Made by a program: the position numbers and the translations under genes
Shown: one piece after another, positions 35,106 through 46,985 of the stretch
How positions within the stretch are numbered: position 1 is the stretch's first letter
Layout of the letters: each line of letters starts with the position of its first letter
The notes under the pieces: model-generated
The model's input: only the letters and a program-made list of their open reading frames with translations
The model's database searches: none
What the model was told of the DNA's origin: nothing
Assembly (NCBI GenBank): GCA_018340375.1
Contig: JAFFJZ010000013.1
Coordinates: 5,124,501-5,188,500 of the forward strand
DNA length: 64,000 nt
DNA from: Gonatopus flavifemur
Taxonomy: Eukaryota; Arthropoda; Insecta; Hymenoptera; Dryinidae
Direction: 5' to 3'

Positions 35106-35520
35106 TGTCGTAACGAACTTTCAGACTTCAAAATGACGTAAAAGTGACAATAGGAAGATGATTAAGAATGGATCAATGCATGAATCATCAAATTGAACAC
35201 ACAATTATCACATGTAATAATTGACCGTCGAAGTTATGAAATGTAATGGAACGATGAATGCACGTTTATAGCTCAAGACCAGAATTCAAAACAGCTCGAT
35301 TGGTTAATCCCGGAGTTGCGTGACACCGATGAAACCGAATGGTTGTCTCTCATTGTCTTCCACATTGAATTTGAATAATGGTGACAAAATGAAAATGATC
35401 ATGACAAATTTGGTATTAATTTAATCGTTATCTTAAGCTTTATAATCGAGTGAAGTTTATTGGTCGACCGATGTGTGATATTCTAGTAATCACAATGCGA
35501 AGGAATTATAATTGATCAAA
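35106..35520. other. Noncoding spacer
   Basis: Upstream flank of the zinc-finger pseudogene and 5' flank of the LINE. Nothing recognised. Confidence 0.4.
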
Positions 35521-35567
35521 TATAATGGTACAGTGAAAGATATTTATATTTTCGTACACATTCGGCG

Positions 35568-35990
35568 TTGACAAGAGGATTAGAAGAGATGAGAACAACC
35601 AGAAACTTGGAAGGGGAACAAGGACGCCAGCCTGTCCAAAAGGAACAAGATACCAATACCGTCCTTTTGAGTCGAGTCAACACTGTACTCGATCAAATAT
35701 CGTCTCTTCGACACGACGTAAACAGAATTGATTTGTCGCAAGGTACGATAGTTCAATCTATTACTGATTGTAAGGATCAATTAATGAACTCAATACAAAA
35801 TATAACTACTGCAGTAAATCATTGCAATAGTGAAATAATGCAATTGAAAAAAGAATCAAGCAAAGCGAATAGCGAGATTCAAACATTGAAGGATCAGTGG
35901 GAGTTTCAAAAATAAACTTTATATTATGATGGGATTAATATCATAAACATTCCCAAGCAAGAGAACGAAAACACAGAAACGAAAGCTCAT
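35568..35990 (+). pseudogene. LINE ORF1, coiled-coil part
   Basis: A 115-codon open frame rich in heptad-like Leu/Ile spacing (SRVNTVLDQISSLRHDVNRI; SEIMQLKKESSKANSEIQTL) ends in TAA at 35913-35915. The following sequence still resembles an ORF1 RNA-binding start (YYDGINIINIP). It is cut downstream by the mariner. Role by family: RNA-binding chaperone of the retrotransposon particle. Confidence 0.55.
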
Positions 35991-36119
35991 CGAAAAACCC
36001 ATCAATAACGATTAAATTTGCCAACAGAAATGATAAATCAGAGTTTCTCCAACTGTCAAGAAGAGCGAGACAGGTATTGAACTCGAGAATGCTTCCTCAA
36101 ACCACAGGAGAGAAACCTA

Positions 36120-37411
36120 CGAGGGTGGATTGATAAGTTTCCGGCCTGACCAAGAAAAACAACGTTTTTAAGAATTTTTTTTTTCATTTCTCAACATAAT
36201 CTCCTCCAAGGCTGATACATTTCTCATAGCGGTGTTCTAGTCTAGTAATGCCATCTCTATAGACTGATTCGTCAAGCTCCTCAAAATACCCATTTACAGC
36301 TTCGATGACTTCTTCATTGTCCGCAAATCTCTTACCGCCAAGCCATTTTTTGAGGTTAGGAAACAGATAATAGTCACTCGGGGCTAGGTCTGGAGAGTAG
36401 GGAGGGTGCGGCATTAATTCAAACTTCAGATCGTTGATTTTAGCCATCGCAACGATTGACGTGTGCGCTGGTGCGTTATCGTGATGAAACAAGATTTTTT
36501 TCTTCGCCAGATGAGGTCGTTCAATTTTCACTTCGTGGCTAAAACGTTGCAATAAGTCTGCGTAGTATTGACCAGTGATAGTTTTACCCTTTTCAAGGTA
36601 ATCAATGTATATAATACCTCTTGCATCCCAAAAAACAGTAGCCATAACCTTGTTCGCCGAAAAAATTGTTTTTGCCTTCTTTGGAGTTGGTTCCCCTAGT
36701 CCAATCCACTGTTTAGACTGTTCTTTGGTTTCAGGAGTGTAGTGGTGGACCCAAGTTTCGTCAACGGTTACGAATCGACGCAAAAATTCGCTTGGATTAC
36801 GCTTATACAACGCCAAATTGGCGGTAGAAATGTTCTTTCGAATCAATTTTTGGTCGACTGTTAGCAAACGCGGCACCCATCTTGCACAGAGCTTTTCCAT
36901 ATACAAATGTTGGTGCAAAATATTTTGTACACGTTCATATGACATCTTACAGGTCTCAGCTATCTCACGAACTTTTAATCTGCGATCTTTCAGCACTATT
37001 TGATGGATTTTTTCGATCATATCTGGAGTTGTGACCTCAATGGGGCGTCCTGAGCGAGGCTCATCAGAGGTGCTCACACGACCCTTTTTAAACTCGGAAA
37101 CCCACTGCTTAACGGTTGAATATGATGGGGAGGATGTCCCCAGTGTTGAGTCCATCTCTTCTTTAATTTCCTTCGGCGTTAACTCCTTCAAATAAAAGTA
37201 TTTGATGACAGCACGATTTTCCAGCTTTTTCATTTTTACGAAAAACACAGAGGCGTCTTGGTCAGCGTGCTCTCAAAACTAAACTAACATGGCGATCGGA
37301 CTGAAACTATAGCTACAAGCTATCTAAGGATGGTACTATAGAACGCCACCTCAAGGTAGGCCTAGTGGCGCCATCTCTTGGTCAGGCCGGAAACTTATCA
37401 ATCCACCCTCG
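36120..37411 (-). mobile_element. mariner element with open transposase (1,292 bp)
   Basis: Inverted termini start CGAGGGTGGATTGATAAGTT and match for about 35 bp. The TA target duplication is at 36118-36119 and 37412-37413. It is inserted in a LINE ORF1 on the other strand. It belongs to a different lineage from the copies at 18.9 and 40.5 kb. Open coding capacity and matching ends suggest a young insertion. Confidence 0.95.
36184..37248 (-). CDS. mariner transposase, full-length and open (DD34D)
   Basis: Cut-and-paste transposase acting in the nucleus on its own terminal repeats, with TA targets. 354 codons from ATG at 37248, or 349 from the second ATG at 37233 (MKKLENRAVIKYFY), which is the likelier start by family. 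The N-terminal paired HTH includes VKQWVSEFKKGR and a GRP linker (SGRPIEV). The WVPRLLT linker follows. The catalytic triad is complete: RFVTVDETWVHHY, FHHDNAPAHTS and YSPDLAPSDYYLFPNLKKWL, with 34 residues between Asp two and three. No stop or frameshift. It is the only apparently intact transposase in the window. Activity cannot be judged from sequence alone. Confidence 0.95.
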   Translation of the reverse strand: MFFVKMKKLENRAVIKYFYLKELTPKEIKEEMDSTLGTSSPSYSTVKQWVSEFKKGRVSTSDEPRSGRPIEVTTPDMIEKIHQIVLKDRRLKVREIAETCKMSYERVQNILHQHLYMEKLCARWVPRLLTVDQKLIRKNISTANLALYKRNPSEFLRRFVTVDETWVHHYTPETKEQSKQWIGLGEPTPKKAKTIFSANKVMATVFWDARGIIYIDYLEKGKTITGQYYADLLQRFSHEVKIERPHLAKKKILFHHDNAPAHTSIVAMAKINDLKFELMPHPPYSPDLAPSDYYLFPNLKKWLGGKRFADNEEVIEAVNGYFEELDESVYRDGITRLEHRYEKCISLGGDYVEK

Positions 37412-37454
37412 TATTATTATAACCGAACTTATGTCACCGTATTACTAGGGAATA

Positions 37455-37799
37455 TACAGAGCATTCAAGCAACTCCAGAAACAAAATAAAATCAAGTATG
37501 TGTGGTTCAAGAATGATAGATTGTTCATGAAAAAAGAAGAAAATAGTCGATATACCGTTATCTACAGCGATGGAAACCTGAAAAAAATAGGAATTGTTGA
37601 AAAACATCAGATTTTACCCAAAGAACACGACGAAATTGTCCAACCGAACGAGGCTCTCATCCAGGAAGAATCTGACTGCTCTGAAACAAGTAATTCCAGC
37701 CGAACTAAGGAAGGGAAACTTAGTCGGCGGGGCAAATCAACCCAAAGCTCTTTGCAGTCTTTTTTGAAGTTACCAGTGGAGGTAACTCAGAAGACATAA
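37455..37799 (+). pseudogene. LINE ORF1, C-terminal part
   Basis: The frame starts behind the mariner with FKQLQKQNKIKYVWFKNDRL, resembling the C-terminal module of LINE ORF1 and baculovirus FP-type proteins (a Lys-rich helix followed by a K..WF.N..L strand). It continues through a Ser/Glu-rich tail to TAA at 37797-37799. Same element as 35568-35990. Confidence 0.55.
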
Positions 37800-37859
37800 A
37801 AATCCAACCCAGCCGATATTCATCGAATGATTCTAGATCAGCGAAAACTATTGGGAGTA

Positions 37860-38790
37860 ATATTTCTATCCTGTTTTGGAATATCAGAGGTTATAATACA
37901 TTTTGTAATTTATCGTCGAATGAGGTTAGTATGATTCTTGACCACGATATTATTCGTTTAAGTGAAACGTGGCTAGACTCGAAGAACTTTACAACTCCCA
38001 AATTCCTCAATAATTATTCTTACTTTTATTCCCCTGCGGTGAAACAAAAAAGTTTAGGGAGGGCTAGCGGAGGCCTGATTTGCCTTATCAAAAAAGAGAT
38101 ATTCTTAAAATGCTCATTACTTGAGAATACAAATTTATACCAAATGTTAGAAATAGAACATCCTACTACCCCGATTATCTTGATCAGTGTATATATGAAC
38201 CCTTCTCTAAATGATGACCACTGGATTAATTCTCTAAATGATCTTCTTTTAGATATGACGAATGAAAAACTGAGTAGTAGTTGCATTGTTGGAGGAGATT
38301 TCAACGCCAGGATTGGTAATCTAAATCAGATTGATGATTATATAACAGAAGGATTCAAATTACAAAATAACAGATCGAATCTAGATAAAAGAATGAATCG
38401 ACGGGGCACACTCCTGGTGGACCTAATGGAGAAGTGGGGAATGATAGCTTGTGATGGAAGGCCACTACATGATGAACAGGCCAGTTTACTTTTCATTCAG
38501 AAAGAGGAAGTGATACGGTTGATTTTGTCTGGATTACCACTGAAACCTTGTATTAACTCGATGAATTTGACATAATTGATCTATCCCCTCTATCGGATCA
38601 CTTGGAATGTTCGCTGTCGATTGGTTCGAGTACTGGAACAAACAATTCAATGAATATCCAAAAAGCAAAAAATATTGTGCAAGTTTCTGTCGAATATCAA
38701 CTGGTCTCACAACAAAATCCCCTCATTCCTCCACTTCTTGAGTCATCCAGAACAAATATACGTTGAAAGTCATAATCCAACAGATCCAAT
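37860..38790 (+). pseudogene. LINE ORF2, APE-type endonuclease domain
   Basis: Blocks of an apurinic-like endonuclease occur in order: LFWNIRGYN (Asn of the first motif), RLSETWLDS (catalytic Glu), ASGGLICLIKK, ILISVYMNPS, IVGGDFNARIGN (Asp/Asn pair) and, after a frameshift near 38510, TVDFVWITTET and a SDHLE block with the final Asp-His. The frame stops at 38575 in one phase and continues in another. The nicking role in target-primed reverse transcription is known for the family. RT is missing downstream. Confidence 0.75.
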
Positions 38791-40533
38791 AATTTTGAAG
38801 ATGCTGTCACGTCCCGCAATTTTTCGACCCCCGAATAATGCTTTCAGAGTATTATTTCGAGGCGGATTGCGAGACTTTTGCCCGCCTTTCTCCTAACCAC
38901 GCGTTTTCGAAATCCCGGAAGAGAGAATATCGCTACATCTTAACCTTTTCCATTCTTCTTCTCCTCCCTTTACCTACCTTTCTTCTCCACATCGTAGCGT
39001 TGCTAAAGTGCACGATTCACGCGCGATGTGGAGAAGTATCTGTCTTTCTATCTACCTCGCCATCCAAAATCTTCTTCTCTCTCTCTGCTCCGTGCGTTGT
39101 ACACGTGCGATGTAGAGGGATTTCCTTTTTCATTCCTTCACTTACACTCCTATACTACACTTACACTCACACGTATTGTGGCTTGGAGTCTCATGCATAC
39201 ACCATTATCCGTGTGTGCATGCGACGCTTCGTTGCATGCGTTGCGAGTGTACTATGCCTCTATTGTCCAATTCCTTACCCTCTTCTCTTAACACCTTCTT
39301 TTTTTGACAGGATTGTCGAGAGGCAGTCTCGGGAAAGTTTTCAGCATTTCCCAAAGTCCATCCCTATGATTATACCCAACTCTAAAATAATATTTTGACA
39401 TTCCTTTCCCTCATGAATACCTCATATCGTTCTCGGTGGCCACATACGTGCATTGTCGATGCTGAGGCCAGCATGAAATCTGTCCTCGGTAGCGGTGAGG
39501 CACGTGTGGTACTCATCGGCGCCGAAACCCAACACCGGATTTCTTCGAATTCCGACGTTGGGTTGAAGTGCTGACCACGCCGGGAAAAATATTCCACCCA
39601 CCTTCTTCATTCCATCATTTTTTTCCCACCCCCTTCAGGCCCCGATATCGTCGTTCGACAACGCCCTGCTAGTCAGTTCTTGCTCGACTTCAAACCTCCG
39701 CGTTTTTCCGAACGTAAGTCCGCGTCCTCATCTCTCTCTCTCTCTTTCCGAAGGGTTCCGGTGGCCCGCGAACCGCGACGGCCAAAAAGGTTCCAACAGC
39801 GGTCTATGTTTCACCCTGTCCAAATAAACACAAAATTTGTCCTTCACATTCATTTCCCAAGCTTCGAAGGGATAGAATTTTCCGCAGGAAAATTCAGGGC
39901 CCTTCCGCTTGCGGGATGAATGTGAACATGAAACTCTTTTATGGCACGTCGGGGTTTTCGTGGCTCCCGGGAATCTCCCTGGAGAGAGACAGAGATGAGA
40001 ACGGGTAAATTCAGTTCAATGGTGTGCGTGGTAAAATTCCCTTCATCTTCGTTTTCCTTTTTTTTTTGGTTTATCTCTGGGAAAAAATCATTCCTCGTGA
40101 GAATAAAGTTCTTTGGGAGAAAGGGAAATCGGAACTCCAAAGTGTGTGGTGTTGCTGCCACCTTTCTTTGGATTGATATCAACAAACATATTGGTGAGTC
40201 ACGATCTGTCTTTTCTGCACTTTCGCTTCTTCTTTCTTTCTTCCCTTCTTCCCCCATGTTTTTCTCCTCCTCAGTTTTCTCTCCGTCGGAACTCACGTCG
40301 CACAAACCACAGCTTTCTCTGATTTTTTTTTCTGGATTCTTAATGCATTAACTGAAAATGTAAAATCTTTAAATCATGACGCAAAATTCCTTTTTTTTCA
40401 TTTCATAGAAAGACTTTGATAATATGTAATAATAAGCCAAAGAAAGAACGATACATATTTCATAATGCCATTTCAAGCATAAAAAGAAAAGAGAACAAAA
40501 CACAATCATATTTATCAAACGAACATACGTTTA
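38791..40533. other. Pyrimidine-rich, GC-richer segment of unclear origin
   Basis: About 1.7 kb with long C/T runs on the plus strand (around 38940-39150, 40200-40300) and base composition unlike both neighbours. Frames up to 186 codons occur on both strands but look compositional. The segment could be an LTR/leader region or a 5' regulatory region. A candidate exon is listed separately. Confidence 0.35.
39639..39713 (+). other. Candidate exon, 75 nt
   Basis: A strong polypyrimidine tract and CTTCAG (ending 39638) precede it, and GTAAGT (39714) follows. Two phases are open, so coding status is undecided; it may be an untranslated exon. No partner exon was identified. Confidence 0.25.
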
Positions 40534-41813
40534 CCAGGTGTGTAAGTATGAAACCGAAATTTTTGTACAGAAAAAACACGTTTATTGTAATGATATAATA
40601 CAGGTTACTTATTCAAAGTATTGTCCGTCGCTATATATGCATTTTTTCCATCTTTCTGGCAATTTGTGGATTCCGCGCCAAGAGAACTGTTGCTCTTTTG
40701 AGGCAAACCAGTCATCGAGCCATTTTCATACATTTTCGTGAGAAGTGAAGCGCTGCTCAGCAAGTGCGTGTGCCCATCGATGCAAACAAGTAGTAATCGG
40801 ATGTAGCAAGGTCCGGTGAGTGAGGCGCGTGCTGAAGAATCTCCCAACGGAACGACTCTATCGTTTCCTCGACCTGTTTTGCTTTGTGTGCATTGTCATG
40901 CAGCAAAATCACCTTGTATGGTCTTTGTTGGTATTCTGGTTGTTTTTCACGCAAAACTCGATCCAAAACGATCATTTGTTGTCGGTAGCGTTGAGTATTG
41001 GCAGTTGCCCCAGGTTCCAGCAGCTCGTAGTAGATTACGCCCCCCTGATCCCACCAAACACACAGCATTGTCTTTCGTCCTTAGCGGTTTGGTCTTGCCG
41101 TTGATGTTGATGGTTCACCCGGAGTAACCCATGACTTTTTGCGCTTAGGATTCTCGAAATATATCCACTTTTCATCGCCAGTCACAATTCGATGGAGGAA
41201 TGACTTTCTTTGGAACCTGGTGGGCAGCATTTCGCATGATGTTTTGCGGTTTCCCTGCTGTCTTTCGTTGAGTTCATGTGGAACCCATTTCCCCACCTTT
41301 TGTATCTCTCCCATGAGTTTCAACCGAAGGGAGATGGCTTCTCGAATCACCTTTAACTGATCCGCCAGTTGTTGTTGCGTTCGAGCGTCTTCTTCGTCCA
41401 ACAAGGCTTGCAGGTCAGCGTCTTCAAACTTTTTCGGTGGTTTTCCACGTTCTTCGTTCCTGACGTCAAAATCGCCACTTTTGAACCATTTGAACCACTC
41501 GAAACACTGTGTTTTACTGAGAGCATGCTCACCAAACGCCTCCACAAGCATTCGGTGCGATTCGGCTGCGGTTTTCTTCAGATGAAAACAGAAAAGTAGT
41601 GCTGTCCGCAAATCGTAATTTGTTGGCACAAAACTCGACATATTTATCTCTAATAGACTAATGCTACTGAATGAAACTCGTGTTATTGTGAGTTGAAAAT
41701 CTTTGTCGGATATCAATACAATAACAAGACACCGCTGACGTGATGTGTCGGTAACTGCATCGACATCCAGCGCCACCTGTGGGCAAATTCTGGTTTCATA
41801 CTTACACACCTGG
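40534..41813 (-). mobile_element. mariner element, copy 2 (1,280 bp)
   Basis: Same family as 18883-20168, in opposite orientation. Termini start CCAGGTGTGTAAGTATGAAA. The TA duplication is at 40532-40533 and 41814-41815. The copies are nearly identical over most of their length, with a few substitutions and indels. Confidence 0.95.
40609..41641 (-). pseudogene. mariner transposase, copy 2 (DD34D, broken)
   Basis: ATG at 41641, final TAA at 40609-40611. The in-frame TAA at 41081-41083 lies at the same codon as in copy 1 (after ARPNR). The copy-1 TGA is absent here (LDRVLREK is open). A 6-bp deletion removes two residues in the second catalytic block (HDNAHKAK versus HDHAPAHK in copy 1). A 1-bp insertion near 40766 shifts the frame after FASMG. 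Catalytic blocks GDEKW and SPDLATSDYY remain readable. Confidence 0.9.
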
Positions 41814-41815
41814 TA

Positions 41816-42799
41816 AATCTGCTATTACATATTGACTCTTGGGAACTTGTATCCGAAATTGTCTGTTTATTATCAATTAGAGAATAACCCAAGGAACACA
41901 AGAAACGAAAATGCTGTGAACGTTTTGTGAAGTCTCGGGAGCAGGTTCAGAGTCCCCGGCTGAAATTGTTTTGAATGAAATGCACCAATGATGTCCCGGT
42001 GGCAATATCTCTTCATTCAGAACAATCGCGCATTCTGAGCATGATCGCAGACCAATCGTAGCATATTCCAAAAATCCATCGTGTTATTTGGGAATAATTG
42101 TCGTATCTTACACACAGACACAAAGAAAAAAAACAACGTATTCAGATCTGTGAGCAGAAACATCAATCAGCGAAACTGTGCAATCCTTTCTTTTTCTTGA
42201 ATACTCTTGAGTGAAATTTCCTGTCCAATGCATGAAATTGCAATCTTTTTGAGTAATCTGAATACATTCTTTCTGTAGGTCAGTATTCAAACGGGAATTG
42301 AATTGTTCATGTACAATTTCCATTCATAATCCTTCTTCCCGTGTTGTACAATCGTAAAGATTCCTACAGAATACGATATGGTTGCTACGTTCACTTTGAA
42401 AATATCCAGGGATAACAATAACAAATAAAGAAAAATTCGTACAATAACTATGAGATAAATTATTCAGCTCCTTCAAAACCCAACACTACAAATAGTTGCG
42501 ACGAGCTCGACTCAAAACCTACCAAACCTCGATCCCGTCGTAACAATGCAATCTTTAATGCCGCAAGAGACCACATCAATATACGAAGAAACCCTCCATA
42601 TTCGAAAGCAACAAGAAACCAGAATAAACAATGGTATGATAAGGAATGTACCATTGCGAAGAAAAATACAAGGCGAGCTCATTCAACCTATCGGAAGAGT
42701 ATAAATCAATCTGAGTTTCACAATCACAACTAGATGGGGAAACAATGATCTCAGTGAAGCCATAGGACGGATTTGTGATAGTAAATACGATTGTAATTT
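41816..42799. other. Noncoding DNA
   Basis: About 1 kb between the mariner and the LINE 3' end. Nothing recognised; frames of 60-80 codons lack domains. Confidence 0.45.
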
Positions 42800-45700
42800 T
42801 AGGAATATTCATCATCATGGAGTAATCAGTCTTACGACTGGTTTGATGAAACCCTCCACCCCTGTCTATTATCCGCCAAACGTTTAATTTTCTACATATC
42901 CACTACATCCCTTGTCTTGTACGATTTGCTTCATATCACTTGCTCTAGGTCTACCTTTACCAGTTTTACCATACATTTTCCCTTCCAATACTGTTTTCAA
43001 TAAACTCTCATGCCGTAATGTGTGCCCTATGAGATTGCTTCTCCTTTTCACGATGTGTTTCAAAAAATGTCTTTCTTCATTCATCTGCTCGAGGACTTCT
43101 TCATTTTTGACTTTGTCTATCCATTTTATTCTGAGCATCCTCCTATAACACCACATTCCAAAAGCTTCAAGTCTTCGTTGATCAGTTTTCCCCATTGTCC
43201 AAGTTTCGCAACCGTATAATGCTGTGCTCCAAACATAACTTTCCAAGAATTTCTTCCTTACTTCAAAGCTTATATTTTTTGAGCATAATAACTGTTTCTT
43301 TCGGTAAAAAGCCTGTTTCCCTTGTGCTATTCTTGCTCTTATATCTCTTTCGCTTTTGCCGTTTTCTGTAATTATGCTTCCTAGATATTTGAATTCTTCC
43401 ACCTGTTCGATTGTCTCGGTATCTATTTTGATTTTCGTTCTTCTAGCTGTTTTCGCTGCTGTCCACATCATGAATTTTGTTTTGTTTTTATTTATATTCA
43501 TACAATAGTTTCCCAATAAGATTGTCCTCATAGTGTTGAGAATATTTTCTAGCTCAGTACTACTCGTGGCAAGTATAGCTATGTCATCCGCGAATCTCAA
43601 CATACTTATATTTTCTCCCTGAATCTGTAATTGCGATTGAATTTCCTCCTTCACTTCGTTCATTGCTTCTTCTATATATAAATTGAAAATCAGTGGCGAT
43701 AATGAGCATCCTTGTCTCACCCCTCTTCTCATTTGTGCTCCCCCTTCCTGACCCACTATGTCTATTATTGCCCTTTGATTCTTATATAATTCGTATACCT
43801 TTCTCCTATCTTTATATTTTATTCCCACCTTCTTCAGCATCACAAACATCTTCTCCCAGTCCATATTATCGAGAGCCTTTTGTATATCTACAAAACCTAT
43901 GTACACAAATTTCTTCAGCGCTATGCTTTTCTCTATTACTGCCCTGAGTGCTGAAATTGCTTCTCGCGTTTCCCTATTTTTTCTAAAACCAAACTGATCT
44001 TCTGCCAGTCTACTCTCTATCTTATTTTCCATCCTCCTGTATATAATTTTGGTCAGTATTGTCGAAGCATGTGAAGGTCAACTGATCGTTCTGTAGTCCT
44101 CGCATTTGTCTGCCCCTTGTTTTTTCGAGATAGCGACAATTTTATTCTTCTGGAAATCTTCCGGTACTTCTCCTTTTTCGTACATATCTCTGATCAATTC
44201 AAACAGTGCGTCACGAGTTCCTTCACTGGAGGCTTTTATAAGGTCCGCACTTATGCCATCTATGCCTGGCGCTTTATTATTCTTCAATTCTTTCGAAGCC
44301 TTGTGAAATCCTGATCTCAATATCGAATTTCCCAATTCTTCCTCATCTACATCCTCCTCCTTCTCTGAAAGTGCTGTATTATCGTTTCCTCTATACCAGT
44401 CTTTCGAATGATTGATCCACTGTTCTATTTTCTCTTCCGTTTTTATCAATTGTCGTCCTAGAGCGTTTCTAATCTTTTTGCTTCTAGATTTCATTTGTCC
44501 GAAAAATATTTCAATAATCCTATATGCTTCATCTATTTTTCCTAAATGCAATCTGATTCCTATTTCCTGACATTTCTCTTCTAACCACTGTTCTTTTGCT
44601 CTCCTTGATTCTCTCATTATTCTATTCCTCAATGATTTGTATCGTTGCTGGCCTCCTTGGCTATCATTATTCTTGTATTTTCTTCTTTCATTTATCAATT
44701 CTGAAATTTCTCCCGTTATCCATGGGTTTTTAGGTTCTACTCCATTATTCTTCAAAATCTTATCGGCACATTCTCTTATATTCCCCTTCATCTTTGTCCA
44801 TCTCCTCTCTATCCCCAAGTCTTTCTCTTTTTCATCTCCCAATTCTTCATCCAACATTTTCTCGAATGTCTCATGTGTTTGGTTCTGCTCGAGGTTCTCC
44901 AAATTCCATCTTTTCTGCATTTTCCTTTTCTTCTTCAGAGATTTGAATTTCAGAGAACATTTCATCATCAACATATTATGATCACTATCTATATCTGCAC
45001 TGGGATAAGTTTGACAGTTTTTCACTTGGTTTCTAAATCTTTGTTTCACTAATATGTGATCAATTTGGTATCTTGCTGTATCTCCTGGCATTTTCCAAGT
45101 GTAGATTCTTCTTGGACGATTTTCAAATTAAGTTTTTGTGATGACCATCTTATGAGTTTCACAAAATTCGACTAAACGTTGTCCTCTATCGTTTCTCCTC
45201 CCTAACGCAAAATCTCCTATTATGTTTTCCTCTTTTCCTTGTCCTACTACCGCATTCCAATCCCCCATCACTATCAAATTCTCTTCTCCCTTTACATATA
45301 TTATCACTTCTTCTATTTCTTCGTACGTTTTTTCAATATCTTCCTCCGAATATGCAGATGTGGGCATGTAAACTTGGACTATGACTGTGTCTACCGGTTT
45401 TCTTCTGATTCTAACCGTCATTATGTTGCAAATAATTTTCTATTCTATTTCCTACTCTTTTATGCATTACAATTCCTACACCTGCTTGACCGTTCTTTGA
45501 TCCTGTATGAATCATTCTATAATCCCCACTCCAGAAATCGCCCTCTTGTGGCCATCCCATTTCGCTAATCCCCATGACGTCTATATTCAACCTATTCATT
45601 TCTGATTTCAAATTTTCTAATTTTCCTGCTTGCCTCAGTGATCCAACATTCCACGCTCCGACTTGAAGAATGTTGTTTCTCCTCCCTATCCTTTTCTTCG

Positions 45701-46010
45701 GTTTTCGTCCTCTGCTGATGAAGCTTCCTCGAGCAGCCTCCACTCGGGGATCCGAACGGGAGACTAGTTCACCTCCGGAATATTTTACCCGAGAGAGCGC
45801 CATCATGTTTTTATTAATTTGTTCGTTTGTTTTTGTCACATAATATTCCAGGTTAGGAAAAGGTTTCATTTCCTCGGGAAGTATTGAAACATGTCAAGGA
45901 AGGTAGTTTCCCCTCGCTTTCCTTCCGTTTTTGCCGATGTCTCTGGCATTAGGACGATTCCGTTTCTCTCAGTTTGTATTCTTTCTCCTGAGTAGTTCAT
46001 TCCACTCAAA
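42800..46010 (-). mobile_element. RTE-like LINE, near full length
   Basis: Minus-strand element with endonuclease, RT and C-terminal region in one ORF. Its 3' end (left side) finishes in a short ATGATGATGA-type repeat near 42810-42820, a common way for RTE-type elements to end. The 5' end is placed before 46010 by loss of similarity and is approximate. Flanking target duplication not resolved. Confidence 0.7.
42884..45869 (-). pseudogene. RTE-like LINE polyprotein: endonuclease and reverse transcriptase
   Basis: About 995 codons. The endonuclease has AWNVGSLRQAGKLENLKSEM, GISEMGWP, VYMPTSAYSEEDIE and VMGDWNAVVG. The linker is Lys/Glu-rich. RT blocks are NNKAPGIDGISADLIK, EDQFGFRKNRET, RRGVRQGCSLSPLIFN, LRFADDIAILATS (FADD box) and KYLGSIITENG, followed by a C-terminal LYGCETWTMGK and LIGHTLRHESLLKTVLEGKM. 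Breaks are few: a frameshift near 45415, an in-frame stop at 45128-45130 and an in-frame stop at 44078-44080. The downstream RT part (42884-44032) is open for 382 codons. The protein type is often annotated as craniofacial development protein 2-like in insects. Confidence 0.85.
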
Positions 46011-46039
46011 AAAAAGATCCAACTCTGAGATACTCATCC

Positions 46040-46765
46040 TCCCCACCACGTGAAGGGAGCAGATACTACCAGAGATGGATAAAAAGGATATCAAGGACAG
46101 GTATCATGAATATCCCCCTGGAAGACCCGCAATCATCCACGGAGAGGTTAGGAATATTAGTAGTTCGAGTTTTGGCAGACAATACTTATCAGATGACTTG
46201 ATATTTCCCAAGCGAAGAATGTTAGCCCCATTCAGACTTGCAAGCCAACACAAAACTTCTATGTATTTCAGCAACTTGGCATACGCTATTCCCCATGAAA
46301 ATCTACGTTCGCTATGTAATTTGAATGAAAAAGAAACTCGGGAACACCTATCCTTCCCATGCCCTATGTATGGTGCTCTGAGAGATCATGGGATTCCCAA
46401 AGATATTTTGCGTAGCTCAAATTTGTTACAGATATTAGACTCATATAACAGCGACAAGAATCTCATCACCAAAATTTATTATTATATTACAAACATGTTG
46501 CAAGTTAGGTCTTTTTCAATGAATGAATGAACTATAAAGAGGGACAAATTAATAGATTAATTAAATATCCAAAAAGTAGATTTTATTAATAATTTTGAAG
46601 AAACATTAAGCCAGAAATGTGTTCTGATTGAGGTCGTTTTTACGTGGTAGGATGTTAGTGATGTGAAACTCAAATAAGAATCCACGAAACGTACAACTCA
46701 ATTTGTACGGTTATTTTGTATGAGTTGGATCTTGATCACAAATGAATTGAATTGAATTGAATCAG
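46040..46765 (+). mobile_element. 3' end of another LINE, plus strand
   Basis: The ORF at 46075-46530 is the C-terminal tail of a LINE ORF2, followed by about 200 bp of 3' UTR that ends in a short pentamer repeat (ATTGA)n near 46745-46760, typical of LINE ends that close in a microsatellite. It is 5'-truncated close to the 5' end of the RTE-like element. Confidence 0.65.
46075..46530 (+). CDS. LINE ORF2 C-terminal fragment
   Basis: 151 codons with a terminal knuckle-like region LCNLNEKETREHLSFPCPMY (Cys..His-x4-Cys; a first Cys of the usual pair appears lost). Similar tails follow RT in CR1/Jockey/I-type LINEs. The fragment starts after RT, so it has no catalytic part. It is open to its natural stop at 46528-46530. 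Confidence 0.6.
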   Translation: MDKKDIKDRYHEYPPGRPAIIHGEVRNISSSSFGRQYLSDDLIFPKRRMLAPFRLASQHKTSMYFSNLAYAIPHENLRSLCNLNEKETREHLSFPCPMYGALRDHGIPKDILRSSNLLQILDSYNSDKNLITKIYYYITNMLQVRSFSMNE

Positions 46766-46985
46766 ATTGGTTAATCCCAACAATTCGCTGACCGATTCCA
46801 AAACAACTCCAACCGAAATCTCAATATCTTAGATAGCATACTGAATGAATTGCCATAACTTTGAACAAGCAACCGGATATTCGCGATTCAAGGCAAAAAC
46901 AGCTTTGAATGTCAAACCTGGATCATCCAAACACGTCGAGGTGTTATACTCCTGTTCATTGATAATTAAAAATGATTCCTGAATC

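Larger units (their letters stand above)
35521..38790 (+). mobile_element. LINE with ORF1 and endonuclease, split by mariner
   Basis: Plus-strand order: coiled-coil ORF1 (35568-35990), mariner insertion (36120-37411), ORF1 C-terminal part (37455-37799), then an APE-type endonuclease (37860-38790). The reverse transcriptase is absent; the element ends around 38790 where base composition changes. The layout fits Jockey/CR1/L2-type LINEs; the clade was not determined. Confidence 0.65.

Noticed and set aside
38838..40351. Long frames (up to 186 codons) in the pyrimidine-rich region
   Set aside because: Low-complexity Ser/Phe/Leu or Arg/Glu-rich translations on opposite strands point to compositional ORFs.
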